Positions 1 through 6,207 of a stretch of DNA of 6,214 nucleotides are shown here, one piece after another; the stretch's first letter is position 1; every line of letters begins with the position of its first letter. The DNA comes from Methanospirillum hungatei. Lineage in GTDB: Archaea > Halobacteriota > Methanomicrobia > Methanomicrobiales > Methanospirillaceae. The DNA lies in assembly GCA_003251955.1 (NCBI GenBank), contig QKDV01000232.1, forward strand, positions 1 through 6,214, written 5' to 3'. Under the pieces are notes generated by a model. That model was not told the DNA's origin, ran no database searches, and saw nothing but the letters and a program-made list of their open reading frames with translations. The position numbers and the translations under genes were made by a program.

Positions 1-330
1 CATCCTGAAACTGAGATCCAGGCTATCGAATGGTTCGGTGATGAAAAGACAAATGGAACCCTGACTTCAGACAGATACGCATTCTCACCTGCAAGATGGC
101 TGAATACCCAAGGAAGCAGTGTTAAGGAACCAATAGAGAGACCATCACCGGATTCCACATATAAATACTGGTTGCTAACCTCACGGATGAATACGTATGC
201 AAATTTTGTTGAGTGGATTACACAGGTGCCACATCCGGTAACTACAGAAGAATGGCAGGCAATGGATGACCACTCAGTCAGGATGTATGATAACGGTGAT
301 GCCATATTATACCGAAATCTCAACTCGTGA
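1..330 (+). CDS. C-terminal end of a probable membrane protein (glycosyltransferase-like), partial
   Basis: Frame 1 is open from the window edge to a TGA at 328-330, giving 109 residues of a protein whose start lies upstream. The fragment is soluble, with no hydrophobic membrane segment. It begins with a stretch reading AIEWFGDEK and then LTSDRYAFSPARWL, and it ends with the motif MYDNGDAILYRNL. From memory, large archaeal multi-pass membrane proteins related to dolichyl-phosphate-sugar glycosyltransferases (the DUF2206/DUF6541-like group) often end with an extracytoplasmic domain. That domain reports a 'W...SDRY' segment and a final 'YDNGDxxIYR' strand, and this tail fits it. If so, this part faces the outside and the membrane helices and catalytic Asp residues lie upstream of the window. 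That the frame is coding is fairly certain; the family is a tentative inference. It is separated from the phosphatase gene by 147 bases and is probably an independent unit. Confidence 0.6.
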   Translation, partial: HPETEIQAIEWFGDEKTNGTLTSDRYAFSPARWLNTQGSSVKEPIERPSPDSTYKYWLLTSRMNTYANFVEWITQVPHPVTTEEWQAMDDHSVRMYDNGDAILYRNLNS

Positions 331-346
331 TGTAACGAACTCCTGA

Positions 347-365
347 TAGATCCAGAAGGGATCTG
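347..365 (+). other. Short stem-loop after the upstream gene
   Basis: AGATCC (348-353) and GGATCT (359-364) form a perfect 6-bp inverted repeat around a 5-base loop (AGAAG), extendable by a G-U pair at 347/365. It begins 17 bases after the stop of the upstream gene. No T-run follows, so it is not a classical intrinsic terminator. It could stabilise or process the 3' end of the upstream transcript, or be chance. Confidence 0.25.
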
Positions 366-382
366 ACCCAATCCCCTTGATA

Positions 383-392
383 CATTTAAACC
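383..392 (+). promoter_or_regulatory. Candidate archaeal TATA box for the phosphatase-kinase operon
   Basis: CATTTAAACC is the most TATA-like element in the spacer before the phosphatase gene. Initiation about 25 bases downstream would place the start near 412-416 and give a 5' leader of roughly 60 bases. No clear B-recognition element can be argued. The call rests on composition and position only. Confidence 0.3.
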
Positions 393-445
393 TTCATCAT
401 GAGATAAGTCATTCAATACATAACCGAGCACATGCGGGGGATGAA

Positions 446-478
446 ATGGCAGTTCAAATTTGGGGATGGGGTAAATAA
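446..478 (+). other. Possible 10-codon leader mini-ORF overlapping the phosphatase start (TAATG)
   Basis: ATG at 446 opens a ten-residue frame, MAVQIWGWGK, whose TAA stop (476-478) shares its last A with the phosphatase ATG at 478. A G-rich stretch GGGGGATGA (436-444) lies just before it and imperfectly resembles the archaeal ribosome-binding consensus. Two of the ten residues are Trp. A second ATG at 441 opens a different 16-codon frame, so short frames arise easily here. It may be chance; a leader peptide coupled to the phosphatase is the alternative. Confidence 0.15.
468..472 (+). promoter_or_regulatory. Ribosome-binding site candidate for the phosphatase gene
   Basis: GGGGT at 468-472 lies five bases before the ATG at 478. 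It resembles the archaeal GGAGGT core if one G-U wobble is allowed. It supports the start at 478. Confidence 0.45.
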
Positions 479-1284
479 TGTCGAAAACTGAGTGTAAACA
501 AGAAATAAGTAACAATATAGAGATTTACTTTTTCACTAACTACGGGGCGGTTAGGTCAAATAACGAGGACAGCCTGCTCATCGGAGAACTCCTCATCTCT
601 GACACATCTATGGAAGAGTCCGGATTCTACCATACACAGGAGACGAATATTATCTGCTGTGTTGCAGATGGAATTGGGGGGGCTGAGAAGGGAGAGGTTG
701 CAAGCAACCTTGTCCTTTCTGCAACCAGAGGTCAGGCAGCCCGGATAAAAGATAAGGAGTCATTATTATCCAGCCTCGCGGAGGGAAAGGAAGCCCTGGA
801 ACAGTATGTGCATGAACACCCGGAGGCAGCAGACCTCGGCTGCACTCTTGCCGGTATCTGCATCATGGGAGACACTGCTCTTGCATATAACGCAGGAGAC
901 TGTAGAGTGTACAGGATCAACGGTGTCTACTTTGAGCAGATCACACGTGATCACTCGGTTGTCCAGGCATTGCATGAAGAGGGAATTATCACCGAGGACG
1001 AGATGAGGTTTCATCCAAAGAGAAATGTGGTCACCTCATCGGTATCAGGGGACGGTAATCCTGACTCGATAAAACTCTTCACTATAGAAATACCGGTTAA
1101 AGAAACAGACACTTTCTTCATCTGTTGTGACGGGATATGGGGATGTTTCTCGCACGACGAACTTGAACTCATCTACGAGCGATTCAAAGGGCAAGAGTTC
1201 TGTGAAAAACTCCTTGGAGCAGCAATAGCCAGAAAGGCATCAGATAACATCTCTGCAATTCTTATTCAGAAATCATCTGCATGA
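478..1284 (+). CDS. PP2C-family Ser/Thr protein phosphatase
   Basis: The 268-residue product is a single-domain PP2C (PPM) phosphatase. Enzymes of this family remove phosphate from Ser/Thr using two metal ions (Mn2+ or Mg2+). All signature motifs are present in order: VRSNNED (residues 25-31, metal ligand Asp31), VADGIGGAEKG (62-72, ligand Asp64 and Gly65), GCT (121-123), NAGDCRVYR (138-146), TRDHS (156-160), CCDGIWG (216-222, ligand Asp218) and SDNIS (255-259, ligand Asp256). The length matches the minimal bacterial/archaeal type. No signal peptide, membrane segment or extra domain is visible, so it should be a cytosolic, active enzyme. The start at 478 has a purine-rich ribosome-binding candidate and leaves about 15 residues before the first strand. 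Its TGA overlaps the ATG of the kinase gene (ATGA, 1281-1284), so the two are almost certainly co-translated, and it most likely opposes that kinase. Family assignment is secure; substrates are unknown. Confidence 0.95.
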   Translation: MSKTECKQEISNNIEIYFFTNYGAVRSNNEDSLLIGELLISDTSMEESGFYHTQETNIICCVADGIGGAEKGEVASNLVLSATRGQAARIKDKESLLSSLAEGKEALEQYVHEHPEAADLGCTLAGICIMGDTALAYNAGDCRVYRINGVYFEQITRDHSVVQALHEEGIITEDEMRFHPKRNVVTSSVSGDGNPDSIKLFTIEIPVKETDTFFICCDGIWGCFSHDELELIYERFKGQEFCEKLLGAAIARKASDNISAILIQKSSA

Positions 1285-4200
1285 CCCCTGAACCGGGCGA
1301 TCCCCCAACGATCAGAGAGAATACGATCCCTGACACTCGGAAAGGAGACGCCGGTCCACGCAAGATCACTGAATATTCAGAGCCACAACCAATTAGCGGT
1401 GATTTCCAGGGATACCGTCTGATCAGGCAGTTTCCTGCCGCAGGCGGAGAGGCTGACATCTGGCTCATCCATAAAGACACCGGGTACGGAGTTTTGAAAC
1501 ACTACCGGCTTGGTATCGAGCCTAAACGTGATGTTCTTGAGAAGGTTGCCGAGATATCACGGCAGAATCCCCGACATCTGATCAGGATCTATTCTTACGG
1601 GTTTGACGAGGCAACCGGGCGCTGGTATGAGATCCAGGAATATGCAGGAAATGGTTCGCTCAAAGACCTGATCAAAGAACACAGGATCGGGGCGGTACAA
1701 TTCAGGACCATCATTGAAGAGGTTGCAAATGGGCTTGAATCACTTCACAGATCAGGTATTCTCCATCTGGATCTGAAACCGGCTAACGTACTTATCAGAA
1801 GTTTGCGTCCGCTGAACCTTATCCTCATCGATTTTGGAATATCAACGTTATTACAAGAGGAATTCTCCAGACAGATAACTACCACAAAAGGAACCCCGAT
1901 GTACTGGGCTCCTGAGCAACTAGGCAATGTGGTAGGAAAAGAGGCTGACTACTGGGCTTTAGGTGTGATTGCACTTGAAATCATCATGCATAGACATCCC
2001 TTTGAAGGGATGAACCACAACATTATTCTCGCGACTCTTTCCACAAGAGGAATTCAGATTCCTGCCGATATTCCGCATAAGACGGATATAATGTTGAAAG
2101 GGCTTTTAACAAGAAACCCACGGAAACGGTGGGGATACAAAGAGGTCTCTGCATGGCTTGCCGGTAGGCAGAATATCCCAGTTTTTTATGAAGTTGAACA
2201 TACTATAGGAAGGGACAAAGACAGGTACGAGTTCAGAGGTGAACTGTATGCCAGCCTACAGGATCTTTGTTATGCCCTTATAAGCGATCCAGAATCCTGG
2301 GATGATGCAAAGCGTCATATAGGGCGTGGTTACCTGAACCGCTGGCTTGAAAAGACAGAACAGTATGGTCAGGCAGTTGAGATTGAAAAGTTCACAGAAC
2401 AGTACCCGGATGAAGATGAGAGACTCCTCTACCTTGCTGCCCGTTTTAATCACTCAGTTCCATTCACATTTCTTGGAAAACTCCTTGATGTCTCAAGTAT
2501 ATCCGGATACCTTGATCGGTATATTAGACACCAGAACGATGAGCGTGAGAAGAGGATCATCTCAATGCTCTTTTCAGGAGAGTTAAGTCGGATTTATAAG
2601 ACATTTTCAGAGATCACTGACGGGTATGATGAAGGATCACAAATATCGCGGATGTTTACCTGGATTTCGTCAAATCCACGTGGGACAGATGAAAAACGGC
2701 AACTCAACGATTTCCTCAATGTTTTGAAAGAGCGTGAAGAACTTGGATTCCCTGAAGAGTGGGATACAAAAGCAGTTCTCCGGCTTTCAGAGATCAGGGA
2801 TCTTTTTCTCAAACATGGATATGATGCAGACTCAGAAAGGGTTCAGGAGGAATTAAAGACTGCCTGCAGGCTGGCCCTCCAGTCTGATTCAAGTGAACCT
2901 GATCTCCTAGTTGCTCTTGCAGCGGCTGCAGAGGAAGCAGGGCTCTCCGAATTTATTTCCCCATGCCTTAAGAAGGCTGCAACCGCGGATATCAGAGTTA
3001 TCAGCCTGCTTTTCAGCAGAAAGAAAGGGATTTCAAGATTCAAGCTCTACAAACGGATGAGGATGGATTATGAGAAGAACCTCTACTCACTCTCATCAGA
3101 TCCCTGGAGAGAGAGTTCAGATTTCTGGCAAAGCCAGTTCTCATCTTTGGAGGGTAATGACACACTGCCTCTTGCAGTTTCTGTTGCAGAGCGGTTAATT
3201 GAGATCAACGAATTTCAGGCCCAGGGATTTGCAATGAGGGCAGTTACACTGGCAAAGATGGGCCGGGTAAAAGAGGCAGCATTCTTTTTTTCTCATCCTA
3301 CCATTCAGTCATCACAGGATCCCGAAGTCTGGCAGATAATCGGTGAATATTATGCATCAACAGGAGAGATCCAGGAGGCAAGGCAGGCATTTCAGAAAGG
3401 GATTTCTTTTGAGAAAGGTCATCCGGGTCTTATCCAAGGACTGATGAACCTTACCGGGTCACAGAAGAACCACAGTCAGGTTCTTGACAACTGCGACGAA
3501 GCACTTACCAGAGATCCTGACAATCCGGAGATATTACTTAAAAAGGCTGATGCACTATTTGCTCTTGGTAAAATCCGTGAGGCCGCTACTGCATATCAGC
3601 GGTATCTCATGGTTTCACCAGGAGACTCTGCAGTCAGGATCTGCCTTGCACGCTGCCAGGTGAAACTCAAACAGAACAAAGAGGCAGAAGAATTACTAAA
3701 TCCTCTCCTTAATGAGGGAACTACTGATCCCAGGGCATTCCGTCTCAAGGCATACCTTTTACTGATAGCAGGAAAGGTACGCGAGGCTATACGGTACCTT
3801 GACAAGGCACTTGAAATTGAACCGGGGGACCTGTGGACAATCAGAATTAAGGCTGATGCACATATCGCTGTAAAGGAGTACGGGCCTGCACTGCGTTGTA
3901 TCAGGGAGGTCTTGAATAAGGATCCTGATAACCTGCTCTTATGGGAAAAACAGGGTAAAATACTAATTTCACTTGGATTTTTCGAACTTGCAGGTGAATC
4001 ATTAAAAAAGGCAGTAAAAGGTGGCAGAAGCTCTGCAGATCTCTTCATTCAGTACGGAGATGCATTAAGACTTTCCCAAGACCTGAGGTATGGATCCCCA
4101 AAAGATCCGGGAGAAATTTTGGGAAGTCCACTCAAATGGCGGACAAGTCCCCTATTTCTTGATCTCTGGGAACCTGTTGAGATATCTGCCAGTTATGTGG

Positions 4201-4685
4201 AGCAACTGACGAATGCATCAGAGTGGTATGACCGTGCTCTCTCACTCGGGGCAGATGAGGCTGCTATCAGAAACCGAAAGGGAATTATCGCTGCTCTTAT
4301 CGGTAACTCAGATGATGCAGTGACTGCGTTCAGGGAGGCAGCAGACATCTATAAAATGGGGCCTGCATACAGGACAAATCTTGCAGCCGTGTATGTTTTG
4401 AATGGCGAGGTGGACAAGGGCTCAGGAATTTTTCTACAGGGAATGAGCAGGTTCTCAAAGAACGCTTACTTTCTGGATCAGTGTGCAGGTATGTATTTCC
4501 GACATATTGATGATGTTGAAACCGCTCTTGACCTCAGTTCACAGGCAGTTAAGGCAAATACCGGTAGAGATCCTCTGATTCTATACCATCATTACCTGGC
4601 ACTCTCCAGGATGAACAAATTAGAAAGGGCAGAGCAGATTCTCCAGATGATAAAAAGGATCGATCCCTGGTTCCAGGTTACATAA
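1281..4685 (+). CDS. Ser/Thr protein kinase with long helical and TPR C-terminus
   Basis: The 1134-residue product has an N-terminal Hanks-type kinase domain (about residues 44-294). Visible motifs are a modified glycine loop PAAGGEADIW (52-61), ATP-anchoring Lys73 (GVLKHY), catalytic loop HLDLKPANV (162-170, Asp164, Lys166, Asn169), DFG (184-186), GTPMYWAPE (204-212), Asp223 in DYWALG and the late Arg283. The kinase should therefore be active. HLD replaces HRD, making it a non-RD kinase. Residues 1-43 are polar, Pro/Gly/charge-rich and probably disordered. Residues about 302-640 are helical, without a family I can name firmly. Residues about 643-1130 form roughly ten TPR-like units; the clearest run is 730-910, with typical ALxxDPDNPE and ALEIEPGD turns, interrupted near 930-975. 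TPRs usually bind partner proteins and may recruit substrates. No transmembrane segment is seen, unlike bacterial PknB-type receptors, so it is probably cytosolic. No ribosome-binding site precedes the ATG; translation is probably coupled to the phosphatase through the ATGA overlap. Confidence 0.93.
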   Translation: MTPEPGDPPTIRENTIPDTRKGDAGPRKITEYSEPQPISGDFQGYRLIRQFPAAGGEADIWLIHKDTGYGVLKHYRLGIEPKRDVLEKVAEISRQNPRHLIRIYSYGFDEATGRWYEIQEYAGNGSLKDLIKEHRIGAVQFRTIIEEVANGLESLHRSGILHLDLKPANVLIRSLRPLNLILIDFGISTLLQEEFSRQITTTKGTPMYWAPEQLGNVVGKEADYWALGVIALEIIMHRHPFEGMNHNIILATLSTRGIQIPADIPHKTDIMLKGLLTRNPRKRWGYKEVSAWLAGRQNIPVFYEVEHTIGRDKDRYEFRGELYASLQDLCYALISDPESWDDAKRHIGRGYLNRWLEKTEQYGQAVEIEKFTEQYPDEDERLLYLAARFNHSVPFTFLGKLLDVSSISGYLDRYIRHQNDEREKRIISMLFSGELSRIYKTFSEITDGYDEGSQISRMFTWISSNPRGTDEKRQLNDFLNVLKEREELGFPEEWDTKAVLRLSEIRDLFLKHGYDADSERVQEELKTACRLALQSDSSEPDLLVALAAAAEEAGLSEFISPCLKKAATADIRVISLLFSRKKGISRFKLYKRMRMDYEKNLYSLSSDPWRESSDFWQSQFSSLEGNDTLPLAVSVAERLIEINEFQAQGFAMRAVTLAKMGRVKEAAFFFSHPTIQSSQDPEVWQIIGEYYASTGEIQEARQAFQKGISFEKGHPGLIQGLMNLTGSQKNHSQVLDNCDEALTRDPDNPEILLKKADALFALGKIREAATAYQRYLMVSPGDSAVRICLARCQVKLKQNKEAEELLNPLLNEGTTDPRAFRLKAYLLLIAGKVREAIRYLDKALEIEPGDLWTIRIKADAHIAVKEYGPALRCIREVLNKDPDNLLLWEKQGKILISLGFFELAGESLKKAVKGGRSSADLFIQYGDALRLSQDLRYGSPKDPGEILGSPLKWRTSPLFLDLWEPVEISASYVEQLTNASEWYDRALSLGADEAAIRNRKGIIAALIGNSDDAVTAFREAADIYKMGPAYRTNLAAVYVLNGEVDKGSGIFLQGMSRFSKNAYFLDQCAGMYFRHIDDVETALDLSSQAVKANTGRDPLILYHHYLALSRMNKLERAEQILQMIKRIDPWFQVT

Positions 4686-4785
4686 TCAAGTCCTACCTTA
4701 TTCAACAACTGGGCAGATTAGTTCTTTCAGGATGAAGACTGAACACAATGCTCAATACTGATGAGATGAAGTATTACATACCAGC

Positions 4786-4796
4786 TGTATAATTTA
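4786..4796 (+). promoter_or_regulatory. Candidate TATA box for the FHA and Fe-S gene pair
   Basis: TGTATAATTTA lies about 80 bases before the FHA gene within the 186-base gap after the kinase. It is the best TATA-like element in the gap and would start a transcript near 4815-4820. If used, the FHA/Fe-S pair could be transcribed separately from the phosphatase-kinase pair. The gap contains no convincing terminator, so read-through from the kinase is equally possible. Confidence 0.3.
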
Positions 4797-4815
4797 CGTG
4801 GAAAATGAGGTTTCC

Positions 4816-4875
4816 GTGGATGGGAAAACGGGAAGAATACTTAGAGATATCCAATTTGCTCAGCACTTAATATGA
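4816..4875 (+). other. Possible mini-ORF coupled to the FHA gene start
   Basis: A frame with a GTG start at 4816 (19 codons; a GTG at 4798 would make 25) ends in a TGA at 4873-4875 that overlaps the FHA gene's ATG at 4872. GAGGT (4807-4811), a good match to the ribosome-binding core, lies four bases before the 4816 GTG. The FHA gene has no such site within about 25 bases of its own ATG. The peptide ends RDIQFAQHLI and resembles nothing I recognise. It may be a translational-coupling leader or chance. Confidence 0.22.
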
Positions 4876-5372
4876 CACTGAAGAAGATTTGTGATGTTTG
4901 CGGGATGGCAAACCCTGCTACTGAAATGATCTGCCAGAGATGTTTCTCATATCTCGCCAGAAAGAGGCCGGTGGCAGCCAAACCGCAGGGACAGGCAGAA
5001 ACGTCTGTACCCAAGAGGCAGTCACACATCAGGTTCATAGACAAGCCTGTATTTGATCAGGATAAAACCATCAGGGAGGTTGCCCCGCTCCTCCTTGTGA
5101 TGGAACCAGGTCAGATTATCACCATCCATAACGGAGACACCATAGGGAGAGATTCAATAGGGGGTAGAATCCTGAACCAGTTCAGTTCAGTATCTCGTCA
5201 TCATGCATCATTCAAGTACATGAACAGTAGATGGCTGATAAAGGATGAGAACTCAACAAACGGGACATACATAAACGGGACAAAACTCGTCCCAGATAAA
5301 TGGTATGAAGTCATGGTGAATGATACCCTCTCAATTTCTTCGAATTGTAACTTCACGGTCAAGTTTGGATGA
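4872..5372 (+). CDS. Zinc-ribbon plus FHA-domain phosphothreonine-binding protein
   Basis: The 166-residue product begins with a small zinc ribbon: two CxxC pairs at Cys7/Cys10 and Cys21/Cys24, as in CDVCGMANP and CQRC. A basic, Pro/Gln-rich linker follows (about 29-50), then a C-terminal FHA domain (about 72-165). The FHA signature is complete: GDTIGRD (88-94), VSRHHASF (107-114) and NSTNGTYING (127-136). These include the Arg93, Ser108, His111, Thr129 and Asn130 positions typical of phosphothreonine-binding loops. FHA domains bind pThr peptides, so this is the likely reader of the upstream kinase. Thr66 (DKTIRE), just before the FHA domain, could be a phosphosite, as in small bacterial FHA regulators; this is inference. 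The ATG at 4872 is the first possible ATG after an in-frame stop at 4842-4844, and it retains the first Cys pair. No ribosome-binding site precedes it. Its TGA overlaps the ATG of the next gene. Confidence 0.92.
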   Translation: MTLKKICDVCGMANPATEMICQRCFSYLARKRPVAAKPQGQAETSVPKRQSHIRFIDKPVFDQDKTIREVAPLLLVMEPGQIITIHNGDTIGRDSIGGRILNQFSSVSRHHASFKYMNSRWLIKDENSTNGTYINGTKLVPDKWYEVMVNDTLSISSNCNFTVKFG

Positions 5373-6169
5373 ACAGAGATCCTAAAAATATCGTCGTCTC
5401 TTTTTGTGCAGAGCACAATATTCCTCTCTTTGGATTTGCATCAGCCAGCAGGTGGGAAGAACCACTCTTTGAGCCATGGATTCCGGTTGAATTTTTTCCA
5501 CATCACATTTATCCGGAGACAAAAACCGTTATAGTTATAGGCCTGTCAGTATCTCTTCCAGTTCTTGAAACTTCACCCTCAATATGGTATCACGAACTCT
5601 ATAAAACACTTAACTCACTGCTTGATCAGTATACGGTACAAATTGCATCCATTCTTACAAATGCCGGATTTCCATCAGTATTTGTTCCAAGAGACGGATA
5701 TGGCAGTATCGAGGTTCTGATCAATAACCCAGTTGCATTCTTCTCACACCGGCATGCTGCAGTACTTGCAGGTCTGGGCACATTCGGGGTAAACAATATG
5801 GTACTAACACCAGAGTTCGGACCGAGAGTCAGATTCGGATCGATCTTCACATCTGCAGAAATACCTTCTGATCCTCTGACTCAGAAAGAACTCTGTATAC
5901 ACTGTAACCATTGTGTTGATCTCTGCCCGGCAATAGCACTAAAGGAAGGGGAATACCCGGAAGTTCTTACAGACAAAAAGGCTTGTACTTCTCAAAGTGC
6001 TGATCTGAACAAGAGACATATTTCACCATGCGGTATCTGTATCAAGGTATGTCCTGCCGGAGAAGACAGAAGTGTGTTTCATAGGGAAGATACCGGGATT
6101 TACAATTCCGGTTCAGGTACGGATCTTCTCTTCGGATGGGAGCATGTAAGGAAGTATGGGGGCAAATAA
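5369..6169 (+). CDS. Two-cluster [4Fe-4S] protein, epoxyqueuosine-reductase-like (QueG superfamily)
   Basis: The 266-residue product has an N-terminal alpha/beta region with AAVLAGLGTFGVNN (130-143) and LTPEFGPRVRFGSIFT (146-161). These are hallmark segments of QueG-like proteins, whose characterised members bind cobalamin. A C-terminal ferredoxin-like part follows. Cluster one uses Cys176, Cys179, Cys182 and Cys186 (CIHCNHCVDLCP). Cluster two probably uses Cys206 plus Cys221, Cys224 and Cys228 (CGICIKVCP). True QueG is about 350-380 residues, often with a C-terminal HEAT-like extension that is absent here, and the Asp I recall as catalytic in QueG seems replaced by Asn (INN, 118-120). Archaea make archaeosine rather than queuosine, so a different reductive reaction or electron transfer is more likely. 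There is no signal peptide or membrane segment, so it is cytosolic. The start overlaps the FHA gene's stop (ATGA), has no separate ribosome-binding site and is presumably translationally coupled. Family is fairly sure; the reaction is unknown. Confidence 0.85.
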   Translation: MNRDPKNIVVSFCAEHNIPLFGFASASRWEEPLFEPWIPVEFFPHHIYPETKTVIVIGLSVSLPVLETSPSIWYHELYKTLNSLLDQYTVQIASILTNAGFPSVFVPRDGYGSIEVLINNPVAFFSHRHAAVLAGLGTFGVNNMVLTPEFGPRVRFGSIFTSAEIPSDPLTQKELCIHCNHCVDLCPAIALKEGEYPEVLTDKKACTSQSADLNKRHISPCGICIKVCPAGEDRSVFHREDTGIYNSGSGTDLLFGWEHVRKYGGK

Positions 6170-6184
6170 AAACACCCAAAATTC

Positions 6185-6199
6185 ATTCATTTTTAATAT
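6185..6199 (+). terminator. T-rich possible transcription stop after the Fe-S gene
   Basis: The bases shortly after the TAA of the Fe-S gene are A-rich and lead into ATTCATTTTTAATA, a five-T run at 6190-6194. Archaeal RNA polymerase often stops at T-rich tracts without a hairpin, and no hairpin is seen here. The same AT-rich stretch could instead belong to the promoter of the next gene. Confidence 0.3.
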
Positions 6200-6200
6200 C

Positions 6201-6207
6201 AGGGGAG
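6201..6207 (+). promoter_or_regulatory. Ribosome-binding-like sequence for a gene beyond the window
   Basis: AGGGGAG is close to the archaeal ribosome-binding consensus and is followed by TAATAAC at the window edge. No start codon is visible before the end, so any dependent gene would begin just outside. Confidence 0.3.

Noticed and set aside
348..364. AGATCC/GGATCT inverted repeat as an intrinsic terminator
   Set aside because: The stem is only six pairs and no T-run follows, so it is listed only as a stem-loop of uncertain role.
331..477. A missing vWA or other fourth TerY-P-like gene just before the phosphatase
   Set aside because: The spacer is only 147 bases and has stops in all frames; nothing resembles a vWA remnant. 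Such a gene could only be outside the window.
441..491. A 16-codon frame from ATG 441 running into the phosphatase gene
   Set aside because: It ends out of frame inside the phosphatase gene, with no motif; an upstream in-frame extension of the phosphatase is ruled out because the frames differ.
766..1014. Open frames on both strands inside the phosphatase gene
   Set aside because: The PP2C motifs run unbroken through this stretch in the 478 frame; the others have no motif or start support.
3596..4048. A 150-codon open frame on the minus strand inside the kinase gene
   Set aside because: It lies antisense to a well-formed TPR region whose + strand frame is clearly coding. Its translation is Ser/Arg-rich with no recognisable motif, as expected for a shadow frame.
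4732..4792. Several 8-9 codon ATG frames after the kinase gene (for example MKTEHNAQY and MKYYIPAV)
   Set aside because: They are very short, have no good ribosome-binding site and do not join to a real gene start. They show that tiny frames occur by chance in this spacer.
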